Assembly: GCA_000750105.3 (NCBI GenBank)
Contig: JPHH03000002.1
Coordinates: forward strand, 372,001-436,000
Origin: Tolypocladium sp. Sup5 PDA-1
Taxonomy: Eukaryota > Ascomycota > Sordariomycetes > Hypocreales > Ophiocordycipitaceae
Direction of reading: 5' to 3'
DNA length: 64,000 nucleotides
Part shown: piece after piece, positions 21,561 to 33,322 of the stretch
Layout: each line of letters starts with the position of its first letter
How positions within the stretch are numbered: the stretch's first letter is position 1
The notes under the pieces: generated by a model
Told to the model about the DNA's origin: nothing
The model's database searches: none
Seen by the model: the letters and a program-made list of their open reading frames with translations, nothing else
Program-made: the position numbers and the translations under genes

Positions 21561-23187
21561 ATGGCTCCCGCTGCAGCCCATACTGTCGATGGCCTCCTGC
21601 CTCCAATAGACTTGAAGTCTATCCCCCCCTTCTGGCGGAGAAAGAACGGCATTCTTCTCTACTTTTTGTTGACGTCGTCTCTACTGGCTAGTGCTGCTCT
21701 TGGCATTGATGGGGTATGTTGGGCGTCCAGTCGTCAGCAAGACACGCAGTAAGATGAAGCGCAACCAACAGCTAATCACATCAATCCAGTCCATGACCAA
21801 CGGCATGCAGGTGCTACCCACCTGGCAGGACCGCTTCGGACACCCTACGGGGTCCAAACTCGGCTTCTTCGGCGCCTCCAATGCCATTGGCGGCGTGATT
21901 CCCTTCATCTTCCTCAGCTGGATCGGCGACAGGCTCGGCCGCCGCCTACCGACCGCCCTCGGGTCGATTGTCATCATCGTAGGCGTCCTTGTCGAGTTCT
22001 TCGCAACGTCTCTGAACATGTACATCGGAGGCAAGATCGTGCTCGGCATCGGTTCCTCGCTGATTCAGATGGGAGCTCCGGTCTTGGTCACGGAGCTGAG
22101 CCACCCCAAGGAGCGGGTGCAGGTCACGACCTTCTACAACACGTCCATCGTCCTCGGCTATGTCATCGGGGCATGGGCAACGTACGGCTGCTTCAGGATA
22201 CCCAATCAATGGTCTTGGAGACTGCCGACGCTGGTTCAAATCGTCCCCTCGGCCTATCAGCTCTGCCTCATCTTCTTCTGCCCCGAGTCCCCCCGTTGGC
22301 TGATTGCCAAGGGCAAGGTGGAAAAGGCGCGCGAGATCTTGATCAAATACCATGGCGAATGCGATCCGAACTCGGAACTAGTCGCATTCGAAATGGCAGA
22401 AATCCAGCAGGTGATTGGCAAGGAGGCGGAGCAGAACATCACCTGGAAGGCCTTCTTTTCGTCCACTCCGAACCTGAAGCGCATCGGTCTCTGCTTCGCC
22501 ACGGCGGTCTTTAGCCAGAGCTCCGGCAATCTCCTAGTGTCCAACTATCTCACCCAGATTCTGAAAGACACTGGAGTCAAGGAAGACAAGGACATTACTC
22601 TCGTCAACGGCATGGTCACTCTGTGGCAGTACATTGTTGCGCTTAGCGTCACGGCCCTGATTGACAGATTCAAGCGGCGAACCTTTTTCCTCGTCGGCTC
22701 TGGCGGCGTCCTCGTCACCTTTATTGCCTGGACCATCGCGGCGCAACAGTACCTGGAGCGGGATTCGCTGGCTGGAGGCCGCGTGGTGCTCGCCTGCATC
22801 TTCATCTTCCAGGCGTTTTACACCTTTGCCTGGACCAATCTGATTGTCACATACCCCCTCGAGGTCGTCACATATCAAATGCGGGCCAAAACCTGGGCGT
22901 TTGTTCTGCTCACCATCCAGGTGGCGTCCATCTTTGGCGGCTACGTGAATCCCGTCGGCCTGCAGAACATTGGGTGGAAGTTCTACATCTACTACTGCGT
23001 CTGGGTGGCGTTTGTGTTCGTCATCGTATACTTTTTCTTCGTGGAGACGGCTGGGCCAACGCTGGAGGAGCTCACCTACCTGTTCGAGGGCGAGGAGGCA
23101 AAGACGCATATGATTGAGACGGCGAGGAAGATGGAGGAGGAGCAGACCCACGTCGATGTCAAGGATGATCCAGAGAAGTCGTCTTGA
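21561..23187 (+). CDS. MFS sugar transporter (lactose permease/cellodextrin transporter-like)
   Basis: Two exons (21561-21713, 21790-23187) give 516 aa. LLTSSLLASAALGIDGSMTN is helix 1 into the first loop. DRLGRRLPTALGS is the sugar-porter loop motif, FFCPESPRWLIAKGKVEKAR the conserved PESPRW segment before the central loop, and FVETAGPTLEELTYLFEGEE the usual C-terminal sequence. Twelve membrane helices are expected. The relatives I recognise are LAC12-like permeases, which take up lactose, cellobiose and related disaccharides by proton symport. Divergent pairing with a cytosolic GH1 enzyme and proximity to a secreted endo-glucanase suggest import of the glucanase product, possibly sophorose or sophoro-oligosaccharides. 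Substrate is inference. Confidence 0.92.
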
Positions 23188-25033
23188 AACAGTGGTGTAT
23201 AGTTGCCTTGGTTAAGGCCTTTTGAGCAGTTTGACCACCATTTGGCCCGATAAGCGCATCTCCGTGGATGGTTTTTTCTTGAGCAATGAGAAATGGCAAT
23301 CTCTGTTTTCCATGTGCCCCCAAGGTGTTGTGATTCGCTTCGCAATCACTTGACCGCTGGTCCCTAAGAGCAGGTGGCTGAATGTTGACTTGGGATATTG
23401 CCTCAACAGACGCCAGGTTGGTTGTCGTGGTGGAGGATCATCTAGGCAGCTGTCGAGGTACTCAAAGGGATCCAACGCGCTTGCAAGGACACTATGGAAG
23501 CTGGTAGGCAAATCGTTGCAGATGATCATTTTCGCTCAATTATCGAGGACGTTGATGAAGAAAGCAAAGCTAAATATAAGACTCGGACGAACATGAGGTT
23601 AGTTGTACTTCGTACGGATACTTGTACTGTAAAGAACACAGCTCTGGGTCTCTGACATGAACTTCGTCGGTCCGACATTTTGCGCCACCAAGCCCCAAGA
23701 CCGGCTATTGGTTGAACGAAACGGCTAAGGCAACGGCCCTGGAGAACAGGGACGGGGATCGTGCCGCTTTTGAGACCCCCTAGATTAGTACTAGAACAAG
23801 TCTAGAAAAACACGGCAACGAATGGCTTCCCGGCTGGAGCCAGGGTGTCGCTCATGTTATCTGCAACGGCCTCGGGGTCTACCTTCGCGGGGAAGCCCTG
23901 TTTCTGCCCAACTCAACGACAACGGCAATTTGTTTGTTTCGATATGGAGAAACAAAACGCTGTCAACCGCGCTTGGGATTTCCAAACATATTGTTGATAG
24001 CAACCTTTTGCTGTCGGAAAAAAAAAAGGCTGTCAGCCGCGTGGGATCCAGTCATCCTTAACCCAAAATGTGCACAGAGTGACTTCAAGAGTGGAGTGAG
24101 TTCTACTAGGTACAAGACCACCTGCGAGACCGTCACGGGCTCAACGAAGTGTGGAAAATCCCTCATCGATTCGGCATCAAGTGGGCCGCCGTCGAACGAC
24201 GGCATCAAGGCGTGCAGTCGACAACAGACTCGGTCCACCTCATCTGCCGCGTCGGTGTAGAGGGCGGGCCCGGGAATCACGGCACAAGTGCCGCCCGGCG
24301 ATCTGCGCCAAGGATGGCGATGGCCGACGATTGCTGAAGATGTCTGGAGTGGCTTGAGTGGCTCAGGAGACCCAACAGCTCCAACCATCTCATGTGTAGT
24401 TCAACTGGGCCAGCTTACATGCAATTCTGCAGCGGCTATCGAAGTCCTGTTTCCGATTCAATGCCCTGCGGCATGTCATGCTGTCGGACAGACCGAGTTC
24501 CATCAGCATTCCCTGTCTTGCCATTAATAAGATGCGATATAGCCTCATAGCCCACATCACGGCGAGGAATGTGGGCGGCACCAGGCCCAATACATGTAAG
24601 TGGCATCATCAGTTCCACGAAAACTGCACCAGCGACTGGATCGGCTGCATTGCCGCCCGCAAACCATCCACACCAAGCCAGTAGGGTCATGCCGACTGCT
24701 ATTGATCCCCGGTTCAGGTCTCTTCCGGGGCCCCATCTGGAGCCCCAAACCTCCACATACGAGTAGCGTCCCCAGGCAGCAGCATTCGAACGGTCGGACT
24801 TTGCGTGGAGCGATGGGGATGTGAAAACACCAGACGCGGGCCATGTCCTTCCTGTTTCTCGGGGTATAAAGAGAAGCACGGGTGCTGGCCTCCATTGGTG
24901 GCGCGTCGTTTGGGCGCGTACACGCACCACTCTTGTCCCACTGCTCTCCATACATCTGGCGTGATACAAAGCAAGCCTCCCAACAGTCGTCACCGACTTC
25001 CCAACCGCTTAGTTGGTAACACAAGTCGGGGCC
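23188..25033. other. 1.85-kb intergenic region between two sugar transporter genes
   Basis: No credible gene on either strand. There is an A-tract near 24020 and CTTCGTAC at 23608-23615. The last 250 bases form the promoter of the next transporter, with GGGGTATAAAGAG near 24861-24872 as a likely TATA box about 165 bases before the ATG. Confidence 0.5.
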
Positions 25034-26996
25034 ATGAGCGACAGTGTTCACGAGAAGACGGAGCTCGAGACCCTCGAGGTCGCCCGCGAGGGCGGCCACG
25101 ACGAGGTCGATGCTCTGATCGAGGACATGGAGCAGCAACTGCAGGCCAGCGGCGGCCTCGAGCGCGGCTTCTTCAACATCGAGTTCAAGGACCCACGGCA
25201 CTTTACGTGGCTGCTCGTCGCCTTTGCCAGTATGGGTGGCTTGCTGTCTGGACTTGACCAGAGTCTCATCTCCGGTGCCAACCTGTATCTTCCAAAGGAC
25301 CTGGGCCTCACCGACAGGCAAAACAGTCTGGTCAACTCCGGTATGCCATTGGGAGCGGTGGGCGGCGCCCTGCTTCTGTCTCCTACAAACGAATACTTTG
25401 GCAGAAAGTGGGCAATCATAATCTCCATCATGCTGTACACCGTCGGCGCGGCGCTAGAGGCGGGCTCCATAAACTATGGTGAGTTCACCCAACGTCACGT
25501 ACGGCCCGTCCTGCTTTTCGGCCTTGATCTGACTGTTGTGGCAACCTACAGGCATGATGGTCGCAGCTCGCGTCATCCTCGGCCTTGGTGTTGGTCTGGA
25601 AGGCGGCACAGTCCCTGTCTACGTGGCCGAGACGGTTGAGCGTCGCATCAGAGGAAACCTTGTATCCCTGTACCAGTTCAACATCGCCCTTGGCGAGGTT
25701 CTTGGATACGCCGTCGCGGCCATGTTCCTCAAAGTCCCTGGCAACTGGCGGTACATCCTTGGCTCGTCGCTGGTGTTCTCGACCATTATGTTCTGCGGGT
25801 AAGTCCTCACTTCCCCGAAATGCAGTCCACAGCCGCCAGGAGGTGTTGCTGATGTTGAACAAATTACAGCATGCTTTTCATGCCCGAAAGCCCCCGATTT
25901 CTCCTGCACAAGGGGAAAGCGCTCGAAGCTTTCAAGGTCTGGAAGCGAATTCGAGGCGTAGAGTCGCTTGAGTCTAGGGAAGAGTTCTTTTCCATGATGG
26001 CTGCTGTGAGGCAAGAAGACACGGAAGTCAGCGAAGGGGCACAGAACCGACAGTATCCGTGGATGGATTTCTTCACGTAAGTGGTGCAATTGTCCCCAGC
26101 CCTTCTGATGCACTGGGGCGAGTAGCAAAACATTGAAGGCAAGCGGACTAACAGTTTTATTCCGGCAGTGTTCCTCGTGCTCGCCGAGCTCTCGTCTATG
26201 CGAACATCATGATCCTCTTGGGCCAGCTCACGGGAGTCAATGCCATCATGTACTACATGTCGGTCTTGATGAACCAGATCGGCTTCGATGCCACGGAGTC
26301 CAACTACATGTCCCTCGTTGGCGGCGGATCTCTTCTCCTGGGCACGATCCCGGCCATTTTCCTCATGGAAACTTGCGGTCGACGATTTTGGGCCATCACA
26401 ATGTTGCCAGGCTTCTTCATTGGACTGGTTCTCATCGGTATCAGCTACCAATTTGACTACAGGACTCATACTCAGACTGTGGAAGGTCTTTACCTTACCG
26501 GGCTCATCATCTATATGGGCTTTTTCGGCTCTTATGCCTGCTTGACCTGGGGTAGGCCACTCTTTTAGCGGCATGTCCTTGGCTAGGCAGTTACTGACAG
26601 TTTCTATCAGTTGTTCCATCCGAGGTCTACCCGACGTATCTACGAAGCTACGGAATGACGACGTCTGATGCGTTGCTGTTCTTGTCCTCCTTCATTGTCA
26701 CCTACAACTTTACCGCGATGCAGGATACTATGGGGAAGACAGGGCTTGCGCTGGGCTTCTACGGTGGCATCGCTGTCGTCGGCGAGGTGTACCAGATCAT
26801 CTTCATGCCGGAGACCAAGGACAAGACCCTCGAGGAGATTGACGATGTCTTTTCGCGCCCAACCATGGACATTGTTCGGGAGAACTTGGCTGGAGTGAAG
26901 GAGAATGTGACGGATATCTGCAGCGGGCGCTTTCGCAAGGTGTTTGTAGGACAGACGCGTCGACGGGCAAGTTTACATGAGAAGCCTGTGGTATGA
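25034..26996 (+). CDS. MFS sugar transporter (hexose/maltose permease type)
   Basis: Five exons (25034-25478, 25552-25798, 25870-26076, 26169-26551, 26611-26996) join in phase to 555 aa. An acidic N-tail precedes HFTWLLVAFASMGGLLSGLD, the first helix. GLDQSLISGANLYL, NEYFGRKWAIIIS, VPVYVAETVERRIRGNLVSL and FMPESPRFLLHKGKALEAFK are standard sugar-porter motifs. GQLTGVNAIMYYMSVLM is the helix 7 sugar-binding region, and MPETKDKTLEEIDDVFSRP the C-terminal PETK motif. It imports a monosaccharide or small sugar at the plasma membrane. It belongs to a different subgroup from the carrier at 21561. Head-to-tail order with that gene suggests it may be part of the same sugar-use locus, but the 1.8-kb gap leaves this open. 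Confidence 0.92.
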
Positions 26997-27702
26997 GTCT
27001 AGTATGCGCTACGCATCCCTTCTGCTGTGCGAAGGCTCTAGCCTTGTACTCCGTATTTGCCCATAATTCCCCTGTCCCTTGTTGTTACTCGCTGTTCTCG
27101 CTGCTCCTGTCATTCCTCGCAATTCCTTACTATTCCTTCGAGCTACGTCGAGATTCTATAAATGCCAACGTACTACAAGGTCACTTTTCGTAAACAATGT
27201 AGGAGAGCTGCTTTTACCTCCCGGGGAATACATAAATTAAGTAGTATTTTAGGCACCTCTTATCACGTAATATCCACTTAGCTACCATACATGTATAGCA
27301 CCTCATAACCCTTGCAATGTAAAAAGTTGGAGCCTTCGCATACCAGAGATATCTAATGCTGAATCTGTGTGAGATGAACCGAGACAATGGTAACAAATCA
27401 CGACACATTCGCCCGCCACGTGCCAACTCACTTAGACTTGCTTTAACGTTAAGCAAACTCCACAAACGTCCTAGTAAGTACACGGCAACAACCCAAGAGG
27501 CGTGCTGATGATATCGCAAGGGCCCTTGGGCAATCCCACTCAATTCCGGAGCTATTATACTCTCGCTCAAGCCCTGGATTTTAGTATTATCGCTACTCAA
27601 AGCTTCCACTAAACATGAACCACTTTCCCGACGCACTTCTATTTCTGAAATCGCTCGTCAATGCAAGCATGGAGCACCCCGCGGTCGCCGCGAATCGTGG
27701 CA
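26997..27702. other. Intergenic, AT-rich
   Basis: Poly-pyrimidine 3' flank, then an AT-rich stretch from about 27180 to 27620. One TACTCCGTA motif at 27047-27055. No gene recognised; the composition suits decayed repeat sequence. Confidence 0.45.
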
Positions 27703-28023
27703 TCACTCTGCCTTCGAAGCTCCATCGCTCGTGTCTTTGGATGCAAGTTCGTTCCATTTCTGAGGGAACTCACTACCAATCAGGCTATTCATGCGGGCTT
27801 GGAATTCCTCTCTCGACAGGGTCGGCGCCTGAGTCTGCGCTGCCGCGTGGTCAAAATGTACAGGCGAGTTGTGACACAGCGGTGTTCCTCCCAAGGGGGT
27901 GGAAACACCCCGTACAGGGTCACTCGGTGATGCGGCGGCAGCGCTCGAACCTCGGTCACCTGGACTCGAGCATTGTACGTCTTTGGTCCCCTCCTGCCGA
28001 GTCGTGCTCTGTGAGTTACCCAT
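27703..28023 (-). CDS. Hypothetical 106-aa protein with N-myristoylation-like start
   Basis: I do not recognise this protein. It begins MGNSQSTTRQEG, which fits the N-myristoyltransferase consensus (Gly2, small residue at 6), continues through a Ser/Ala/Gly/Pro-rich middle, and ends with an amphipathic charged segment, TLSREEFQARMNSLIGSEFP, followed by QKWNELASKD. The composition and the codon-like character of the C-terminal part look protein-like, but no homology is known to me and it lies in a gene-poor tract with decayed genes. It could be a chance frame. Confidence 0.25.
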   Translation of the reverse strand: MGNSQSTTRQEGTKDVQCSSPGDRGSSAAAASPSDPVRGVSTPLGGTPLCHNSPVHFDHAAAQTQAPTLSREEFQARMNSLIGSEFPQKWNELASKDTSDGASKAE

Positions 28024-28219
28024 GGTGAATCGGGATTTGCTGTCCCAGGTCGGGCGTACTCTGTATGCAATTCGGGGAAGATTCTGGGTCTCTGCAAATA
28101 GACTTGGGGTGACGCAGCAACATTTCTAATGAAAGAAGAGTTGCCGGACTTATACTTGGCTTTGGTTTCTAGTCCTTGAGGCCCCCGGTGCTAATTTGTT
28201 CAGGCCACGTTCGTTGCTT

Positions 28220-28807
28220 TCATGGGAACGCTTTAGAGAGGACCGCCTTGTAACCAGCAACCTCGCTGAACACTCCTTGCACCATAGACAAAGCAACCCC
28301 ATTGATACATACCGGTGACACTCTTGCAAAATCTGTCCATTCGACGGCCAGGACTTTCACCAAGTGCACCACGGCCGCCTTGCCCGCGTTGTATACTGCT
28401 TCTTTCTGGGGGATGTTGACTAATATGGCGCTCACGCTGGCGGTCAAGATGACGCTGCCTCTGGTTCTTGTGCCCTTCATGACATTGGCTGCGGCTTGCG
28501 CTGTCCAGAAAGCGCCGTTGAAGTCGGCATCCAGCATCTTCCTGAATTGTTCCTCGGGATAGTCTTCTGCTGGGAAGTGCTCCGCAATACTAGCATCTCC
28601 GACAGGAAACGATATTAGGCAGGGAAATATATGTATGTCATTCAGCTGCACTCGGAGGACCGCACGTCGCTGATCGCTAAGGGGCTTCGGCTTATCGATC
28701 TGAATAAAGTCGTGTTGGTATGAGGGGTCATTAGGAGGCACCCCTTGACACACCGATAAATCGATAGTCTGCTTGAGCCTCTTACAGCCACAGTAAATAG
28801 GTGCCAA
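28220..28807 (-). pseudogene. Decayed short-chain dehydrogenase/reductase (SDR) fragment
   Basis: The frame contains the second half of an SDR: DYPEEQFRKMLDADFNGAFW, then TRGSVILTASVSAILVNIPQ with the catalytic Ser region, and AVYNAGKAAVVHLVKVLAVE with the YxxxK pair. The N-terminal Rossmann TGxxxGxG motif is absent; the first 65 residues resemble nothing in the family. After FARV, the expected N-x-(V/I)-SPG segment is scrambled (SPVCINGVALS) and the frame stops early. It most resembles D-arabinitol/mannitol-dehydrogenase-like SDRs. Loss of the cofactor domain and of the post-catalytic region makes activity unlikely. It sits next to a broken retroelement Gag. Confidence 0.6.
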
Positions 28808-28936
28808 GTGGGGTGCACAAGGGAGGCCAGCGAGGAATAAGTAGTCTGCCCCTTCAGCCCCGTCTGGGCTAGAAGGGGCATGTGCAATTGACCTTTATAT
28901 AATGGTTGCCAACCCACCAAGACATCAGAAGTCACC

Positions 28937-30041
28937 ATGAGCCGCCCACCGACCCCAACCGCCATGGACCTTGGTTATCTGCCCAAGTTGAACCACAAGT
29001 CTGAATGGACCTTGTGGTTCAAGGGGATCAGGGGCTGGGCCTCGGATAACCAGGTCTGGGAATACGCTGACCCTGACACCGATGTCAAATTGAAGAGACC
29101 GGAAGTTCCTCCGCAACCGGTTGAACCCGAGATGACCCCTGCCTTTGAAAGGCGGGAGGGAGTCTCCGCATGCCTACGACACACGCTTGCGACTCGTTGA
29201 GTTCAATGACAAAAGACGGTACGATCAGTGGGACCGCGAGATCAAGAAGTACAACATGACGCGTCATGACCTGAACAACGAACTCAAGGAGGTGGTCTAT
29301 CTGCAAAGGGCTCTGATCACGATGAATACAGTCATCAACGCAGCGATCAGCGAGTCCCTGAAGTTCTACACACTTCAAGATACGACCCCTCGTGAGAAGA
29401 TCAAGTCCCTAAAGGAGAAGGTTCTTCCAAGGAGTGACGAAGAGCAGAATCTCGCCAAGCGGAGGTATGCAGACATCGCTGCACGCGAAGGCTCGAGGGA
29501 CTGGATGGTCTGGGCAGATCAGTTTGACCGTGCCTACCTAGACTGTAAGGAACTCAAGATACTCGCCGTCGACGAGGCCACAGCCCGCAAGGACTTCCTT
29601 GACGCGGTTTGGTGCGAATACCCCTATATCGCGGCAGGAATCAAGCTTCTGGACTTAAAAGACGATCGGAACAAACAACCCCTGACTGAGATACGTTACC
29701 TCATTGCGGACTTCAAGCAGATCATCAGCGACACCAAGGACTACAAGAAGAAGCCGAAGAGCCAAGCCCTCGGCGCCACGAGCTCACGGTTCCAATTGTG
29801 CCCCGCCTGTCAGAGACAACACACGTGTAACACTAGCACGTGGTGGGAGAGTTGCTGGGCGTACCAAGCGATGTTCAACAAAGGGACTGCAGCCCCTGGA
29901 TACGTTGTGACGGACCAGCAGTGGAACGCAGTTAACAAGAGACTGAAGGAACACCCAAGCGAGGATCGTGACGCTCGGAAGTGGCAGACCGAGGCCTCGG
30001 GAGCTTCCAGCGGAAAGAAAACGACCTCAGGGTCACGATAA
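28937..30041 (+). mobile_element. Copia-type retrotransposon Gag, frameshifted relic
   Basis: Two overlapping frames make up one Gag. Frame 1 (28937-29199) starts MSRPPTPTAMDLGYLPKLNH and has SEWTLWFKGIRGWASDNQVW plus EYADPD, the typical N-terminus of fungal Ty1/copia Gag. Frame 2 (about 29145-30041, a different register) continues with YDQWDREIKKYNMTRHDLNN, the helical capsid part, and a Cys/His segment CPACQRQHTCN followed by SCW, similar to the zinc-knuckle substitute in these elements. No protease, integrase or reverse transcriptase follows, and I could not find LTRs. The shift near 29145-29199 is more likely a mutation than programmed frameshifting, as there is no obvious slippery site. 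Confidence 0.6.
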
Positions 30042-32635
30042 ATAGTGATACAAAGCCAGGGACCACCCGACGGGGGGCCGGGTCAAAATACTCATGAGAG
30101 TTAACTAGGTCTCTGATTTTCCGGACGAATAATAAGACGTCAAAGCAGAAAATCGTTTCATCAGCGTCTTAGCGGTCCTTGGCTGTGTCAAGCAGTGCCT
30201 CCTAAATGACCTCTCGGCTCGTGTGTGTATCGGCCCTGGCCATGTCGGCACACGTGGCCATAGCAGAAGAGAGGAGTGAATATTGATACCCCGCTATTCT
30301 GTCAAGAAGAGGAGGCCAAAGTGAGGGGGAGGGAAAGTGGGTGGAAGCGGGAAATGGTTGTATGCTTCGGTTCCACCTATCGGTTCCCCTCCCCCGGCCC
30401 CCAAATCGCGGATTGGGCATACATAAGACCTTTCGTCTCTTGGTTCCTAAAGGCATGCAAGGAAGGGTCGGGGCCAAAGCGGCTGGAGCAGAATAATAAG
30501 TTGTTCCGTCTCTTCGTTCCTCAAGGTAACAGGAGAGACAAAACGGTCACGGTTTGCGTAAAAGAGAAACTCTTCGATTTAGAGCTTGTATAATAGCCGG
30601 TGACGACTGGATCCCGCTCATGGTCGAGAACGTTTTCGAACGAGCGGAAGCATGTCTCGGACCTTCTCGCTTCACTACCCCTCCGCTGGCTCCATCATCC
30701 CGTAGATTTCAACGGACTCCACACATCGTGTCCGTTGTCGACGCGCCACTGCAAACAATCCAGACCGCGGGCCTTCCCGTTCTGATCGGCCCGTCGGCAG
30801 CTGCAGCCAATACTACCCACAATATGCAACTATCTAGCGGCAAGTGGGACAATATGGCAATCTACTCGTAAGATCAGCATGCTTCGTTCAAGTACTGACC
30901 TCCCATGATGGCATGGGCATTAGCCAGCGAAGGATCAGCAGCGGGGACTAGAGGCCGCGACAACTCTCCCTGGCATGATGGAACCACCATCACGTTGCAG
31001 CTGGACCAATATGGAACCTTCCTAATCAGAATAACGACGGCTCAGGGAACTTGGTCAGATCGGCTACGAGGCTTAGATCCAACACGGCTCCAACCAGGCA
31101 CCGTCTCATCATTGTTATCATTGAAGTAAATACGGAGTATATCCACATAGAATCCGCGTAGAGCCACACCATCAGTGTTACAGTCAGCTGGTATGTTTCT
31201 AGTCTGAGGGGCTCGTATGGTGTTGGTTTGTGTCGAGAAAGTTGCTATGGCCGGTTGGCATGGCTCACGGACACCGCAAGCCGGATTGAGTTCTTCGGGA
31301 ACTACTCGCATATTTCTCCACTTCGGAGCTCCGAAGTGCAGAGCGCACCTAGCTCGACAGCTGATGGCCGGTTGAGAGTTATTGAACTCGAGGCGCATAT
31401 ACGAGTACCTAATTGCTATCCCGCCCCCGCCCGCATCCTTCAGCAGCCCACTTTCATTATTCCTAGTATTAGTGATTATACTACATCAGTTGAAAAATCT
31501 AGTAGAGCGGTCTTCTTATAAATTCTACTTTGCCGCCATGGATTCGCCTACACGGCTACTCTTTATTGAACTATTTGTTAAGTTACGCCAAGAATACAAC
31601 CATTATACTATCCTTACTATACTTGCCACTATGCGTCCTTCGGCTGCAGTTTCGCTCGCTAGCACTGTGATTCTCAGTTTCGCAAGCCTCGGCATGGCGC
31701 AGGTATAGTATACATCGGTCTCAAGACGGCGGCATAGATATTAACGTCCTGATAGATACGGTGTTTACCTGCAGGTACAATAGCCTGCGCCCATTCTACT
31801 ATTAAATGCTGCATCCCGAATGGCTGCTTCGTTGATCGACGTGGGGTAAGCATATTCATAGCTCAACGTATTCATACGCTAATATTTTCAGAATTCGGTT
31901 TGTAGGCAGTAATGGGTAATGGCGGGGATAGGCGGATACGCAGCGTCCATCGGACTTGGTGAGAACTCAGGGGCGGTCGCCCACGAGCGGCAGAGAATGG
32001 ACCGACTGGACAGACGTCGTACAGTCGATGTATGCCTGGAAAATATGAGCAAATGGTAGCTACCCTTCGCAGTGTATTAGCCTGTTGGGGGTTATGCGCG
32101 GTCCGGTTACTTCAACAAGCCAAGCCCATTTGATTACGTGGTACCACGTTGAGATGCATAGCTACTTAGTTGGTAGGCTACAGGAATCAAGCTTCTTTTC
32201 TCGCGGCATATCTCCTTCCATGGCGGGTTCTTTAGAAGAAGACCTCCTTCGTGGTGCGGGGACCGTCGCACCAAAGGCTGTTTCAATCGCCTGATGGCCT
32301 GGCCCGGGTTCAACCACCATTCTGATCAATCATGTAACTTAATATTACTCCGTACGGTGTACGGACTACGAGATACGAATAGCACATGATGGATTACCGC
32401 AGCGCAATGATGCATGTGGGGAACTAGATCTCCAACTCCACGCATCTGAGTGTTTTGTTTTGTGAGGGTGGGAGTCTACTGCTGCCCGAAGCCGTCCGTC
32501 CGTCTCCATCCACCCCACATCGCTGGAGAACAGTGCTCCGGAGGCGAGTTTTGTCTGTCGGTGCGAGGATATATGCGTAGTGAAAGAGCCACTCAAATAT
32601 GCTCTCATCATGAATTTTCCCTCTTACAGAGCATC
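30042..32635. other. 2.6-kb gene-poor tract, probably repeat-derived
   Basis: No credible gene. An imperfect direct repeat is visible: CGTCTCTTGGTTCCTAAAGG at about 30435 and CGTCTCTTCGTTCCTCAAGG at about 30508, possibly from a retroelement terminus. TACTCCGTA-type motifs are at 31131-31139 (inverted) and 32346-32354. The 31430-31720 stretch is AT-rich. I see no intact terminal repeats or pol domains. Confidence 0.5.
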
Positions 32636-33322
32636 ATGGACGCCGTGTATCAATCCCTAGCCGACCGTGTCCACAGCAAGTGGGCAGAGAAGAAAGCACT
32701 CGGGCAGAGGCGATTGATCATCGCCCTGGCTGGGCCTCCAGGTTCTGGAAAAACAACCATCGCTAAGCAGGTCGTCGAGCTCGTTGCTCAATCACCGTCC
32801 GGGCCGTCCATCACCGCCATTTCAGCCGACGGATTCCACCTCTCTCTCGCGCATCTCCGGTCCCTTCCGAATGCGACGGAAGCACTGGCCCGGCGAGGGG
32901 CGCCGTGGACATTTGACGGCGCCGCCGCCGCCGAACTGGTTCACCGTCTCCGAGACAATGCAGGCCGGAGCTCCGTGTCCGCCCCGACATTCGACCACGC
33001 CGTCAAAGACCCTGTCGATGGCGGCGTGATGGTGGGACCCGAAACGGAAGTCTGTATCTTTGAAGGAAACTATCTCTTGAGCGGCCAGGCGCCTTGGCAA
33101 GGGATCGCAGACACAGTGGATGACCGGTGGCTGGTCAAGGTCGACCCGACACTGGCGCGGCGGAGGGTTGCAACAAGACATCTGAAGGCCGGGATTGAGA
33201 GCACAATGGCGGACGCCTTGAAGCGGGCGGAGAAGAACGACATGGTCAATGGAGAGTACGTTATGCGACACAGTTTACGGAGGTGCGACATTCTGGTGGA
33301 GAGTATAGAGGCAAAGGTATAA
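32636..33322 (+). CDS. P-loop kinase, uridine kinase/phosphoribulokinase-like (YFH7-type)
   Basis: A single exon, 228 aa. RLIIALAGPPGSGKTTIAKQ is a Walker A motif with flanking strand and helix. ISADGFHLS has the Asp expected in the nucleoside/pantothenate/phosphoribulokinase fold. EVCIFEGNYLLSG is the Walker B-like strand followed by the EGNYLL motif typical of the fungal YFH7 and bacterial FrcK-like branch, and RRVATRHLKAGI supplies the lid arginines. The start at 32636 (MDAVYQSLADRV) is preferred over an upstream in-frame Met because it places the P-loop at the usual distance. Family members phosphorylate small hydroxylated substrates; the substrate here is unknown. It is an intact gene in an otherwise degenerate tract. 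Confidence 0.85.
   Translation: MDAVYQSLADRVHSKWAEKKALGQRRLIIALAGPPGSGKTTIAKQVVELVAQSPSGPSITAISADGFHLSLAHLRSLPNATEALARRGAPWTFDGAAAAELVHRLRDNAGRSSVSAPTFDHAVKDPVDGGVMVGPETEVCIFEGNYLLSGQAPWQGIADTVDDRWLVKVDPTLARRRVATRHLKAGIESTMADALKRAEKNDMVNGEYVMRHSLRRCDILVESIEAKV

Noticed and set aside
24436..24993. 185-codon minus-strand frame between the two sugar transporters
   Set aside because: No recognisable domain, overlaps the likely promoter of the next gene, and has composition of non-coding sequence.
29145..29199. Programmed frameshift joining the two Gag frames
   Set aside because: No slippery heptamer or pseudoknot-like sequence is visible, and the Gag is not followed by pol, so a mutation is simpler.
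30435..30530. Tandem terminal repeats of a retrotransposon
   Set aside because: The two similar 20-base stretches are imperfect and too close together to be LTRs; no element body lies between them.
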